Part shown: positions 39,987-47,212 of the stretch, one piece after another
How positions within the stretch are numbered: position 1 is the first letter of the stretch
Layout: every line of letters starts with the position of its first letter
Source of the DNA: a virus
IMG/VR virus record: IMGVR_UViG_3300007512_000001
Coordinates: 1-64,000 of that record
Reading direction: 5' to 3' (one strand)
DNA: 64,000 bases
The notes under the pieces: model-generated
The model's database searches: none
Told to the model about the DNA's origin: nothing
Seen by the model: only the letters and a program-made list of their open reading frames with translations
Made by a program: the position numbers and the translations under genes

Positions 39987-41263
39987 ATCTGGAGATACTA
40001 AAAGCCCTGGAGAATCAGGCAACTTCTTCGGGGTTGCCTGTTTTTTCTACGAGTGAATGGCAGGAGTTTAAAGAGCACTACGAAAAGAAAGAAGCAATAG
40101 AAGCACTCGCTCATTATATCACAGAAAATAACATTCCATTTCCATTTCAAGATATAACTGAAAACGATGTAATAGAAAAGTTTAAAAAACTTAAAGGAAT
40201 GGACCATAACAAACTATTATATGGTTACACTACAAGCATCACAGATAAATTTAATGATTACAAATATTCCTGCCAAGACTATTGTAAAGACGTTATAGAC
40301 ATTAATCATTATTATAATGACATTAGCAATTATTTTCAGCAACAGAACAGACTAAAATGTGGTGGCTGGTCACACAATAGTCCATTAGATATATGGAGCA
40401 GTAAAGAAGCATTAAAATCCCTTAACTGGACATTTTGGCGTGATGGTGTTGTAAAGTTTGTAGATGAAAGCAAATACAGAGAAGCATTCAGACTCGGTGC
40501 TTATGTTGCTACCCAATTTAAACCAACTGTAGCAAAATACATTTATAACAGATTTAATGCTAAAACAGTTTTGGATACTAGTTGTGGGTGGGGAGATAGA
40601 TTAGCAGGCTTTTGGGCAAGTAATGCGGAAGTTTATGTAGGGTGTGATCCAAATCCTGATGTTTATAAAGCATATATGGAACAATGTAAGTTTTATGACA
40701 AGCATATTTTTAACAACGATGGACAGTTGATGCAGTTTAATGCCTGTAATGGATTAGAATGGTTTACCTACACAGGTGCAAAAACAGTAACCATTTTCAA
40801 TGCGCCTGCTGAAGATATAAAAGACTTCCCCAAACTAAACTATGATTTAGCATTTACTAGTCCGCCATATTATAATACAGAGCGTTACGCAGAGGGCATT
40901 AAAGAGGAAACACAAAGTTGGTTTAAGTATAAAGAGTTTGACAGTTGGCTTAAAGACTTTTTATTTGTGACATTAGAAAATGTTAGTAATCTAATTAATC
41001 CGCAAACAGGTGTTATAGCAGTAAATATAATAGATGCCAATATTAAAAACAAAAGACATTATGTTTGTGATCCAATGACAGACTTTATGGCTAGTGTTGG
41101 GATGCCGTTACAAGAAGTTATTGGTATGCGAATGAAACAGAGACCAAAAAATGAAGAAGGCGGCAATAAAGAGCATATGAAAGATTGTTTTATTGAGCCA
41201 ATTTGGGTTTACAGTTCTTCCAATGACAATACTTTAACACAATTTGAGAGATTATTCGAATAA
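39980..41263 (+). CDS. DNA methyltransferase (SPPY type)
   Basis: A 427-residue protein. Motif I is TVLDTSCGWGDRLAGF at about residue 197; motif IV is LAFTSPPYYNTERY at about residue 290, typical of N4-cytosine or N6-adenine DNA methyltransferases. Catalytic-domain strands follow (VIAVNIIDANI). The first 190 residues are unrelated and may recognise DNA. No restriction partner is nearby, so protection of phage DNA is the likely role. It overlaps the previous gene by 7 bases. Confidence 0.85.
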   Translation: MVNLEILKALENQATSSGLPVFSTSEWQEFKEHYEKKEAIEALAHYITENNIPFPFQDITENDVIEKFKKLKGMDHNKLLYGYTTSITDKFNDYKYSCQDYCKDVIDINHYYNDISNYFQQQNRLKCGGWSHNSPLDIWSSKEALKSLNWTFWRDGVVKFVDESKYREAFRLGAYVATQFKPTVAKYIYNRFNAKTVLDTSCGWGDRLAGFWASNAEVYVGCDPNPDVYKAYMEQCKFYDKHIFNNDGQLMQFNACNGLEWFTYTGAKTVTIFNAPAEDIKDFPKLNYDLAFTSPPYYNTERYAEGIKEETQSWFKYKEFDSWLKDFLFVTLENVSNLINPQTGVIAVNIIDANIKNKRHYVCDPMTDFMASVGMPLQEVIGMRMKQRPKNEEGGNKEHMKDCFIEPIWVYSSSNDNTLTQFERLFE

Positions 41264-41265
41264 AC

Positions 41266-41487
41266 ATGAGTACTAAAAAACCTTATCAAACACTTGCATG
41301 GATGAGTACTGCGATATTAATACTGGCGGCTACATTAGCGGCCTTTAATATACATCCGCAGTATGTTTGGATGTTTATTGTTGCTAATAGTATGTGGACG
41401 CTCACAGGTATATTATGGAAGGAAACCAGCCTTGTAGTTCTTAACGCAGGTCTTACGCTGATATACGTTATTGGAATGTTATGGTAG
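41266..41487 (+). CDS. Small membrane protein, 73 aa
   Basis: Three hydrophobic segments: residues 10-28, 32-49 and 53-72 (AWMSTAILILAATLAAF, YVWMFIVANSMWTLTGILW, SLVVLNAGLTLIYVIGMLW). The ANSMWTLTGILWKE block recalls half-size PQ-loop/SemiSWEET-like or related bacterial membrane proteins, but this is uncertain. It starts two bases after the methyltransferase. Confidence 0.7.
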   Translation: MSTKKPYQTLAWMSTAILILAATLAAFNIHPQYVWMFIVANSMWTLTGILWKETSLVVLNAGLTLIYVIGMLW

Positions 41488-41609
41488 ATAAAATAAAACA
41501 GATCTGGAAACTTTTTAGCAATATTGAAAGGATTATTTTCTCTCTTGCAATATGTTTATTGACAGGTTCTGTACTATTTTTGCTATATATTATATATGGG
41601 TCTATATAA
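41481..41609 (+). CDS. Single-helix membrane protein, 42 aa
   Basis: ATG 41481 overlaps the end of the previous gene. After a basic amphipathic start (VDKIKQIWKLFSNIER) comes one membrane helix (IIFSLAICLLTGSVLFLLYIIYG). It overlaps the next gene's start. Function unknown. Confidence 0.6.
   Translation: MVDKIKQIWKLFSNIERIIFSLAICLLTGSVLFLLYIIYGSI
41559..41589 (+). promoter_or_regulatory. Possible sigma70 promoter
   Basis: TTGACA (41559-41564) with a TATATA at 41584-41589 (19-base spacer, weak). If used, ATG 41596 again lies at the transcription start. Confidence 0.4.
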
Positions 41610-41976
41610 TACAAGAACGGTTAATCCACACAATGTTTTAAACACTAGAAAGTGTGAAAACATTCCACCTTATTTCACACCTGTAACAATTCCTATTAGA
41701 TCTAAATCATTTGCCACAAAATTAGACCTAGTACAAGACATGGATAGATGGATTTATCTTACACTCAATGGACGCTACTGTATTACAAAAAAGGTTTTAT
41801 TGGGCTTTGATACTAAAATATCACTTAATAAAACAATAGAAATAACCTCACCAATTAAGAATCAAACTAGTACATTTGATATGCTTTGGTCATTGGAATG
41901 GGTAGTGGGGTTTGAAGAACCCAGTGAAGCAAGTTATTTTGTTTTAACATGCCCACTTTTAAATGAAATTAATTAA
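41596..41976 (+). CDS. Hypothetical protein, 126 aa
   Basis: Not recognised. Begins GLYNTRTVNPHNVLNTRKCENIPPYF; the rest is beta-rich with FDTKISLNKTIEITSPI and SLEWVVGFEEPSEASYFVLTCP. It overlaps the converging minus-strand gene by 8 bases. Confidence 0.66.
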   Translation: MGLYNTRTVNPHNVLNTRKCENIPPYFTPVTIPIRSKSFATKLDLVQDMDRWIYLTLNGRYCITKKVLLGFDTKISLNKTIEITSPIKNQTSTFDMLWSLEWVVGFEEPSEASYFVLTCPLLNEIN

Positions 41977-42472
41977 TAGCAGTTTCGCCCAAACCTTCTT
42001 TAATCCAGTTTCTGCACCATCTTACATATTCAAACGTTTCTATTATTTGTTTTCGAATTTGTATTGGATCCGTAACGTCGCGGCGATAATATAACTTTTC
42101 ATAAGTTTTATCTCTGTTTTCATTAATAAACTCTGTTAATTGTTCTTCAGTAACATCTGGAATACTATCTAGATATCCAATTGTACTATAAACAAATTGT
42201 TCAAACAATTCTATATTTTTACCTAGCCTTACATCAACATCATTTATTCTATCTGGCGCCATTACTTGAAATATTTCGTTAAATGACTTATATGTATCCA
42301 TTAATCGTATAAGTTCTTCGTTAGCGTATAAACATTCTAAACCTTCTTGAGCATATGTAAAGAATTTTAGTACTGTTTCTGTCGATGGTTGCTCTGGTTC
42401 AGAATTTTCTTGTGCTGATGATATAGTAATAAATACTAGTGAAAGGATTATAGTTAATATGGTTCTTTTCAT
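41969..42472 (-). CDS. Secreted helical protein, 167 aa
   Basis: Start at 42472 is chosen because a clear signal peptide begins there (KRTILTIILSLVFITISSAQE, cleavage after SSA). The mature part is acidic and helical (TETVLKFFTYAQEGLECLYANEELIRLMDTYKSFNEIF, WCRNWIKEGLGETA) with two cysteines. It is alone on the minus strand among plus-strand genes, with no good Shine-Dalgarno. A periplasmic role, for example in superinfection control, is inference; lysozyme-type motifs are absent. Confidence 0.72.
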   Translation of the reverse strand: MKRTILTIILSLVFITISSAQENSEPEQPSTETVLKFFTYAQEGLECLYANEELIRLMDTYKSFNEIFQVMAPDRINDVDVRLGKNIELFEQFVYSTIGYLDSIPDVTEEQLTEFINENRDKTYEKLYYRRDVTDPIQIRKQIIETFEYVRWCRNWIKEGLGETAIN

Positions 42473-42498
42473 ACAATTAATTATCAGGAGAAAAACTA

Positions 42499-42789
42499 AT
42501 GTCGGACAATACTGAAAATGCAACAGAAACCCCAGTAGATGTTCTTGATGGCACGTCACAAGCATCCCCTGATGCAGGACAAGCACCAGAATTTAATCTT
42601 AAAGATTTGGCCGCTGTAAAGCAAATCATTGAAGTCGGAGCACGCCGTGGCGCATGGAATGCCGCAGAAATGACTGCTGTGGGTGTAACTTATGATAGAC
42701 TAGTACTATTTTTAAGACATCATATTCCTACAACAGAACCAGCAGAACAAGAAGTACAAGCAGACGCACCAGACGCGACTGCTGAATAA
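42499..42789 (+). CDS. Conserved hypothetical protein, 96 aa
   Basis: Shine-Dalgarno AGGAG. The core FNLKDLAAVKQIIEVGARRGAWNAAEMTAVGVTYDRLVLFL is a block I recall from marine T4-like phages; the ends are acidic and disordered. Function unknown. Confidence 0.75.
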   Translation: MSDNTENATETPVDVLDGTSQASPDAGQAPEFNLKDLAAVKQIIEVGARRGAWNAAEMTAVGVTYDRLVLFLRHHIPTTEPAEQEVQADAPDATAE

Positions 42790-42813
42790 TCAATAATATA
42801 AACGGAGAAATAT

Positions 42814-43362
42814 ATGAAACACGTTGGCAAGCAAATTTCAACTAACGATAAAATCGTATTACTTTTTAGGGAAGTACCCGGCGAGCCAGATAATTGTTTG
42901 GTAGCGCGAACAGCATCATTATCTCAAGATGATCACGATTCTTTAATAACAGTTTTAGAAAGTGATGAAGGTCAACAAGCCAACACACTAGCAGAAGTAT
43001 TACATACTAGAATGAATGGTGCAGGGAGACCAATTTTAGAAAGTTTGCATACAAGCGGACGAATTATGAAACTTCCAGCATCTGATGTTGCACTTACGCC
43101 AGACACAAAAACTAGTATTGCTTTAAATGAAGTTAATGCCGCAATACGCGGACAGGAAGCCACAACTTCAGAAGATACGGACGGCGCCTTAACAGACGAA
43201 AATATTGCGTCTGATTTGCGTAGGCAAGCCGCAGGACTACAAGCAGAAGCAGAAAGATTACTTACTAAAGCAGAAGAACTTTCACCTACTAAGAAAGCAA
43301 AAAAGACAACTAAAAAGAAAACTTCCAAGAAGAAGGCTACCAAGGCCCGTGTCTCAGCATAA
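42814..43362 (+). CDS. Conserved protein with lysine-rich tail, 182 aa
   Basis: The first 130 residues (FREVPGEPDNCLVARTASLSQDDHDSL, LAEVLHTRMNGAGRPILESLH) match a protein I recall from marine T4-like phages. A coiled-coil-like segment (LRRQAAGLQAEAERLLTKAEEL) leads to a Lys/Thr/Ala tail (KKAKKTTKKKTSKKK) resembling that of the 8634 protein. Role unknown; the tail suggests nucleic-acid binding. Confidence 0.75.
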   Translation: MKHVGKQISTNDKIVLLFREVPGEPDNCLVARTASLSQDDHDSLITVLESDEGQQANTLAEVLHTRMNGAGRPILESLHTSGRIMKLPASDVALTPDTKTSIALNEVNAAIRGQEATTSEDTDGALTDENIASDLRRQAAGLQAEAERLLTKAEELSPTKKAKKTTKKKTSKKKATKARVSA

Positions 43363-43666
43363 CGAAGTTTTCTTAACCGAATCTTTCAAAAAGCGATGGG
43401 AAAACATTATTGAAAACATTAATATCACTAATGTTCCCATCGAATATATTGATCACTTAATATTACACGACGAAAAAGGCAAGGAATTTGTGGTTAGTGT
43501 GATAGATCTCCTAGCAGAAGGAGTAGATCCGCGTGATTTAGAAGAAGAACTTACACACCGCATAGAAAGTTATGATGGTGTACTTTCAATTGACTATGTT
43601 TTAAACATTGAAAAAGTTACTACAGATATACAATCATCAACAAATAAAGTTTTAAAAAACTTATAA
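43349..43666 (+). CDS. Conserved hypothetical protein, 105 aa
   Basis: The conserved block NEVFLTESFKKRWENIIENINITNVPIEYIDHLIL begins just after GTG 43349, the chosen start, inside the previous gene's end; upstream codons in frame encode only the shifted lysine tail. I recall the family from marine T4-like phages. Function unknown. Confidence 0.7.
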   Translation: MSQHNEVFLTESFKKRWENIIENINITNVPIEYIDHLILHDEKGKEFVVSVIDLLAEGVDPRDLEEELTHRIESYDGVLSIDYVLNIEKVTTDIQSSTNKVLKNL

Positions 43667-43673
43667 TATTGCA

Positions 43674-43702
43674 TTGACAAAAATCAATTATAATCATATA
43701 AT
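43674..43702 (+). promoter_or_regulatory. Sigma70 promoter, leaderless
   Basis: TTGACA (43674-43679), 17-base spacer, TATAAT (43697-43702). ATG 43709 of thyX lies at the expected start. The upstream part closely resembles the promoter at 7446 (TTGACAAAAATCAATT). Confidence 0.9.
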
Positions 43703-43708
43703 ATTAAT

Positions 43709-44620
43709 ATGACAAAAATTTCAGACATTAATTTTGAAAAAGATGAAAACTATGTAAAGTATTTGGACTATGGTTTTGTAGGACTCGTTGACACTATGGG
43801 TTCAGACGAAGCAATTGTCCAAGCTGCAAGAGTATCATATGGTAATGGTACCAAAGGTACTCGTAACGACAGGGCACTTATCAGATATCTAGTTAAGCAC
43901 CGACACACATCACCGCTCGAGATGTGTGAGGTTAAATTCCATTTGAAAATGCCCATTTTTGTTATGAGGCAACACGTAAGACACAGAACGGCAAACTTGA
44001 ATGAATATTCTGGCAGATATAGTATTATGTCAGATGAGTTTTATGTTCCTGATAAAGCAAACCTTAAACCACAAAGTGTCATCAATAAGCAAGGTAGGGA
44101 CGGTACGTTAATTCCCATTGAAGAAACTATGTGCCATAACACTATTAAGCGAATTGGAAGAGAGAACTATAAAGATTATTTGTCTCTATTAGGGGAGAAT
44201 CCCAATGACAATTATAATATTGATAGTGATCTTAGGCAAGGATTATCAAGAGAGTTGGCCCGTGCGGTGTTGCCTCTCAACAACTATACAGAATTATATT
44301 GGAAAATAGATTTAAACAACTTTTTTCATTATGTAAAACTAAGAGCAGACTACCATGCACAATGGGAGATACAAGAACTAGCAAAAGCAATGTATGGTTT
44401 AATTGTAAATAAGTTTCCATTGGCGTGTGAGGCATATGAAGATTATATTGAAAACGCAACTACTGTGAGTCGCATGGAAAAAAGTCTTATTAAACGTATT
44501 ATGTCAGGTAAACGCTGGTTTGATATTTTAGAAGATTATAGATCTGAAGAACTTCTCGCGAAACACTTTGATATGAGCAAGCGTGAACTTTCTGAATTTA
44601 AAGACAAGTGGGAATTATGA
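43709..44620 (+). CDS. thyX: Flavin-dependent thymidylate synthase
   Basis: A 303-residue protein with the ThyX signature RHRTANLNEYSGRYS at residues 91-105 (RHR-x7-S). QAARVSYGNGTKG, TSPLEMCEVKFHLKMPIFVMRQ, and RELARAVLPLNNYTELYWKIDLNNFFHYVKLR complete the family pattern. It makes dTMP from dUMP with FAD, NADPH and methylenetetrahydrofolate. It heads the PIG-L/DegT/SDR operon (ATGA overlap with the next gene). Confidence 0.95.
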   Translation: MTKISDINFEKDENYVKYLDYGFVGLVDTMGSDEAIVQAARVSYGNGTKGTRNDRALIRYLVKHRHTSPLEMCEVKFHLKMPIFVMRQHVRHRTANLNEYSGRYSIMSDEFYVPDKANLKPQSVINKQGRDGTLIPIEETMCHNTIKRIGRENYKDYLSLLGENPNDNYNIDSDLRQGLSRELARAVLPLNNYTELYWKIDLNNFFHYVKLRADYHAQWEIQELAKAMYGLIVNKFPLACEAYEDYIENATTVSRMEKSLIKRIMSGKRWFDILEDYRSEELLAKHFDMSKRELSEFKDKWEL

Positions 44621-45189
44621 AAACTATCTTAGCTCTTAGTCCGCACCCAGATGATGTAGAGTTAGGAGCCGGCGGATTTTTGTTAAGCGAACTTAGCAAT
44701 AATAGTTTTGTTAAAATTGTTTATTTTTATAAGGAAAAAGAAGAATCGGTTGACATTAATTCTTTTAATTTAAAATATGAATATGAATTTTTTGACGATG
44801 TCCAAAGACCCTTCTTTAGTAGTGATAGTATTTCTAGACTAGACGATATATTATACAATAATAATTACGATTATTTGTTAATACCTCATTACGGCGACAG
44901 CCATCAAGACCATCAAACTGTAAATCAACTAGCATTAGCAAGTAGTAGAAAATTTTCTGGCATTATATTGCAATATGAAGTTACTGCTTATGTAAACAAT
45001 AATAAATCATTTAATCCAAATGTGTTTTTTGGAATGAATACTATACAAGATAAGTTAGATTGGTGCTCATCATTTATTGATGTAAGTGATGAATTATTAG
45101 AACAAACTCGTGCTCTTGCTATATTACGGGGGACATCTACGAAAAATCCTTATGCGGAGAGTTTTGAACTAGTTAAATGGACGATGTAA
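44617..45189 (+). CDS. PIG-L/LmbE-type deacetylase
   Basis: A 190-residue protein with the zinc motif SPHPDDVELGAGG at residues 8-20 and a second His in GDSHQDHQTVNQLALASSR. The family removes N-acetyl groups from amino sugars such as GlcNAc conjugates. ATG 44617 overlaps the thyX stop. The aminotransferase and epimerase that follow point to amino-sugar metabolism. Confidence 0.85.
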   Translation: MKTILALSPHPDDVELGAGGFLLSELSNNSFVKIVYFYKEKEESVDINSFNLKYEYEFFDDVQRPFFSSDSISRLDDILYNNNYDYLLIPHYGDSHQDHQTVNQLALASSRKFSGIILQYEVTAYVNNNKSFNPNVFFGMNTIQDKLDWCSSFIDVSDELLEQTRALAILRGTSTKNPYAESFELVKWTM

Positions 45190-46235
45190 AAGTATTTAAT
45201 CTTGATAGACTTTGGAATGAAATAGGGTCTAATGTTAAGCAAGATATAGATTCAGTTTTGTCTACCGGAGTATGTCAGGGTGGAGATATAACTAAACAAG
45301 TCGAAAATAAAATATCTTTTTTAATTAATACAAAAAATACAACATTGTTCCATAGTTGTACAGACGCCCTTGTACAAGGTTTACGCAATCTAAATTTACC
45401 TAGCAATAGCGAAGTAATTGTTCCTGCTTATACGTTTATTGCAACAGCATCTAGCATTTTACTTGCGGGACTAAAACCCGTGTTTGTAGATGTTGGGGAT
45501 GATTATCATCTAGATTTAACTAAAGCAAAAGAAAAAATCACTAACAACACAAAGGTATTATTATATGTTACATTATGGGGAAGCCCCGCAAATAAACTAG
45601 TTGAAACGTTTTGTAATGATAATAACTTATTACTAGTCGAAGACGCGGCGCAAAGTCTAGGAGCACCATTAAGTAATTCTGCGTTTAGTGTGCTAAGTTT
45701 TAGTCCTACCAAGCCCTGTACTACATTAGGAAGCGGCGGCGCATTAGTTACTAATAGCGATAACTTTGCTAAGTTAGCAACTCTAGGAAGATTACACGGA
45801 AAAATAAACAATTCTACTCCTAGTGAAGTTTTAGGAATGAATAGCATGATTAGTACCACAGAATCTGTGGTATTAAATAACACGTTAGATTTATTAACAG
45901 AACATAAAAATAAAAGACGATATATTGCTAAACTATATACCACAGAAATAGGCAACAAGTATGAACTTCCTGTATATAAAGAAGATTGTACCTATAGTAA
46001 ATTTGTAATTAAGTGCGAAAGCAGAGATAAATTAATAAAACATCTTAAATCTAATGGTATATTAACACAAATACATTATAGTATTTTACCTATACAAGAA
46101 AAACTGTTCAATATTAATATAAAAGAATATAATAATAGTTTAAGTTTACAACAAACTAGTCTAACAATACCCAATTGTCCTTATATGACAAATAATGAAA
46201 TAGAAAGAGTTATACAATGTCTAAAAGAATTTTAA
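45177..46235 (+). CDS. DegT/DnrJ-type aminotransferase
   Basis: A 352-residue PLP enzyme. Features: LFHSCTDALVQGLRNL, VPAYTFIATASSILLAGLKPVFVDV, LLVEDAAQSLGA (Asp/Gln for PLP), FSPTKPCTTLGSGGALVT with the PLP lysine, and a C-terminal KFVIKC..LIKHLKSNGILTQIHY. The family aminates keto-sugars bound to nucleotides. It overlaps both neighbours, so it belongs to a single operon for a modified sugar. Confidence 0.88.
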   Translation: MDDVKVFNLDRLWNEIGSNVKQDIDSVLSTGVCQGGDITKQVENKISFLINTKNTTLFHSCTDALVQGLRNLNLPSNSEVIVPAYTFIATASSILLAGLKPVFVDVGDDYHLDLTKAKEKITNNTKVLLYVTLWGSPANKLVETFCNDNNLLLVEDAAQSLGAPLSNSAFSVLSFSPTKPCTTLGSGGALVTNSDNFAKLATLGRLHGKINNSTPSEVLGMNSMISTTESVVLNNTLDLLTEHKNKRRYIAKLYTTEIGNKYELPVYKEDCTYSKFVIKCESRDKLIKHLKSNGILTQIHYSILPIQEKLFNINIKEYNNSLSLQQTSLTIPNCPYMTNNEIERVIQCLKEF

Positions 46236-47212
46236 TATTAGGTGGCCACGGTTTTATTGGATCGCATACTAGCGACATACTACGTAAACAAGGTCACGAA
46301 ATAGCGGTAGTAGACTGTTACCACCAGTATTATATTTTTCCAGACGATGAATACTTTTGTATATTGCAACAACGACAAGAACTTGCTTGTGCTGATCATA
46401 TGTTTCAAGGAAAAATAGAAGATACAGAGTTTATGTCCGGTGTTTTTTCTACTTTTAAACCAAATATAGTAATACATCTAGCAACATATCCAAACGCTTA
46501 CATGGTAAAACGCAATGTTGTTGATGCTACCAACAATATGATTACAGCAACAGCAACAACACTAGATTTATGTACAGAATATAACGTAGAAAAGATTGTG
46601 TTTTCTAGCAGTAGTATGGTTTATGGTAATTTTGAAAGTGAAGCGCCAGATGAAACAAGCAAGACAGATCCTAAAACATTGTACGGGAGTTATAAACTAC
46701 AAGGCGAACGTATGTGCGAAATATGGCATAGAGAAAAAAGATTAAACTATGCTATACTTCGACCTAGTGCTTTGTATGGCACAAGAGATATGATAGTTAG
46801 AGTAATTAGTAAAATGGCAGAATCTGCGTTAACTACAGGAAAAATACATGTCCACGGCGCAGAAAATAAATTAGATTTTAGTTGGGTAGAAGATGTCGCT
46901 AGTGCATTTGCTGTCTGTGCTATAAATGAAAACACCACTAACGAAATTTTTAATTGCACCCGTGGTAATGGAAAAACTATTTTAGAAGCAGCCATGCGGG
47001 TACAAGAAAGATTAGGTGGAGATATGGAAATATTGCCACATGACAGTTTTTATCCTAATAGAGACACATTAAACAGCAACAAACTAAAAGAATATACAGA
47101 CTGGAATCCTACAATGGATATTGAGATAGGAATTCCTACTTATTTAAATTGGTTTTTAGAACAACCATTTGTTAAAACTCTTCCTCGGTATCAAGAGGTA
47201 ATGGGTTGCTAA
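46217..47212 (+). CDS. NAD-dependent sugar epimerase/dehydratase (extended SDR)
   Basis: A 331-residue protein. The Rossmann motif is LILGGHGFIGSHTSDIL, the catalytic region FSSSSMVYGNF, then YGSYKLQGERM with the YxxxK pair, and RPSALYGTRDMI. The family acts on nucleotide-sugars. It completes the PIG-L/DegT/SDR set. The end converges with and overlaps the minus-strand repeat protein by 41 bases. Confidence 0.9.
   Translation: MSKRILILGGHGFIGSHTSDILRKQGHEIAVVDCYHQYYIFPDDEYFCILQQRQELACADHMFQGKIEDTEFMSGVFSTFKPNIVIHLATYPNAYMVKRNVVDATNNMITATATTLDLCTEYNVEKIVFSSSSMVYGNFESEAPDETSKTDPKTLYGSYKLQGERMCEIWHREKRLNYAILRPSALYGTRDMIVRVISKMAESALTTGKIHVHGAENKLDFSWVEDVASAFAVCAINENTTNEIFNCTRGNGKTILEAAMRVQERLGGDMEILPHDSFYPNRDTLNSNKLKEYTDWNPTMDIEIGIPTYLNWFLEQPFVKTLPRYQEVMGC

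Noticed and set aside
43205-43348. Lysine/arginine-rich N-terminal extension of the 43349 gene
   Set aside because: The extension is the shifted reading of the lysine tail of the 42814 protein; the conserved block begins after GTG 43349.
45506-45958. Minus-strand open frame in the aminotransferase gene
   Set aside because: The aminotransferase frame has the PLP lysine and family motifs; the opposite frame has none.
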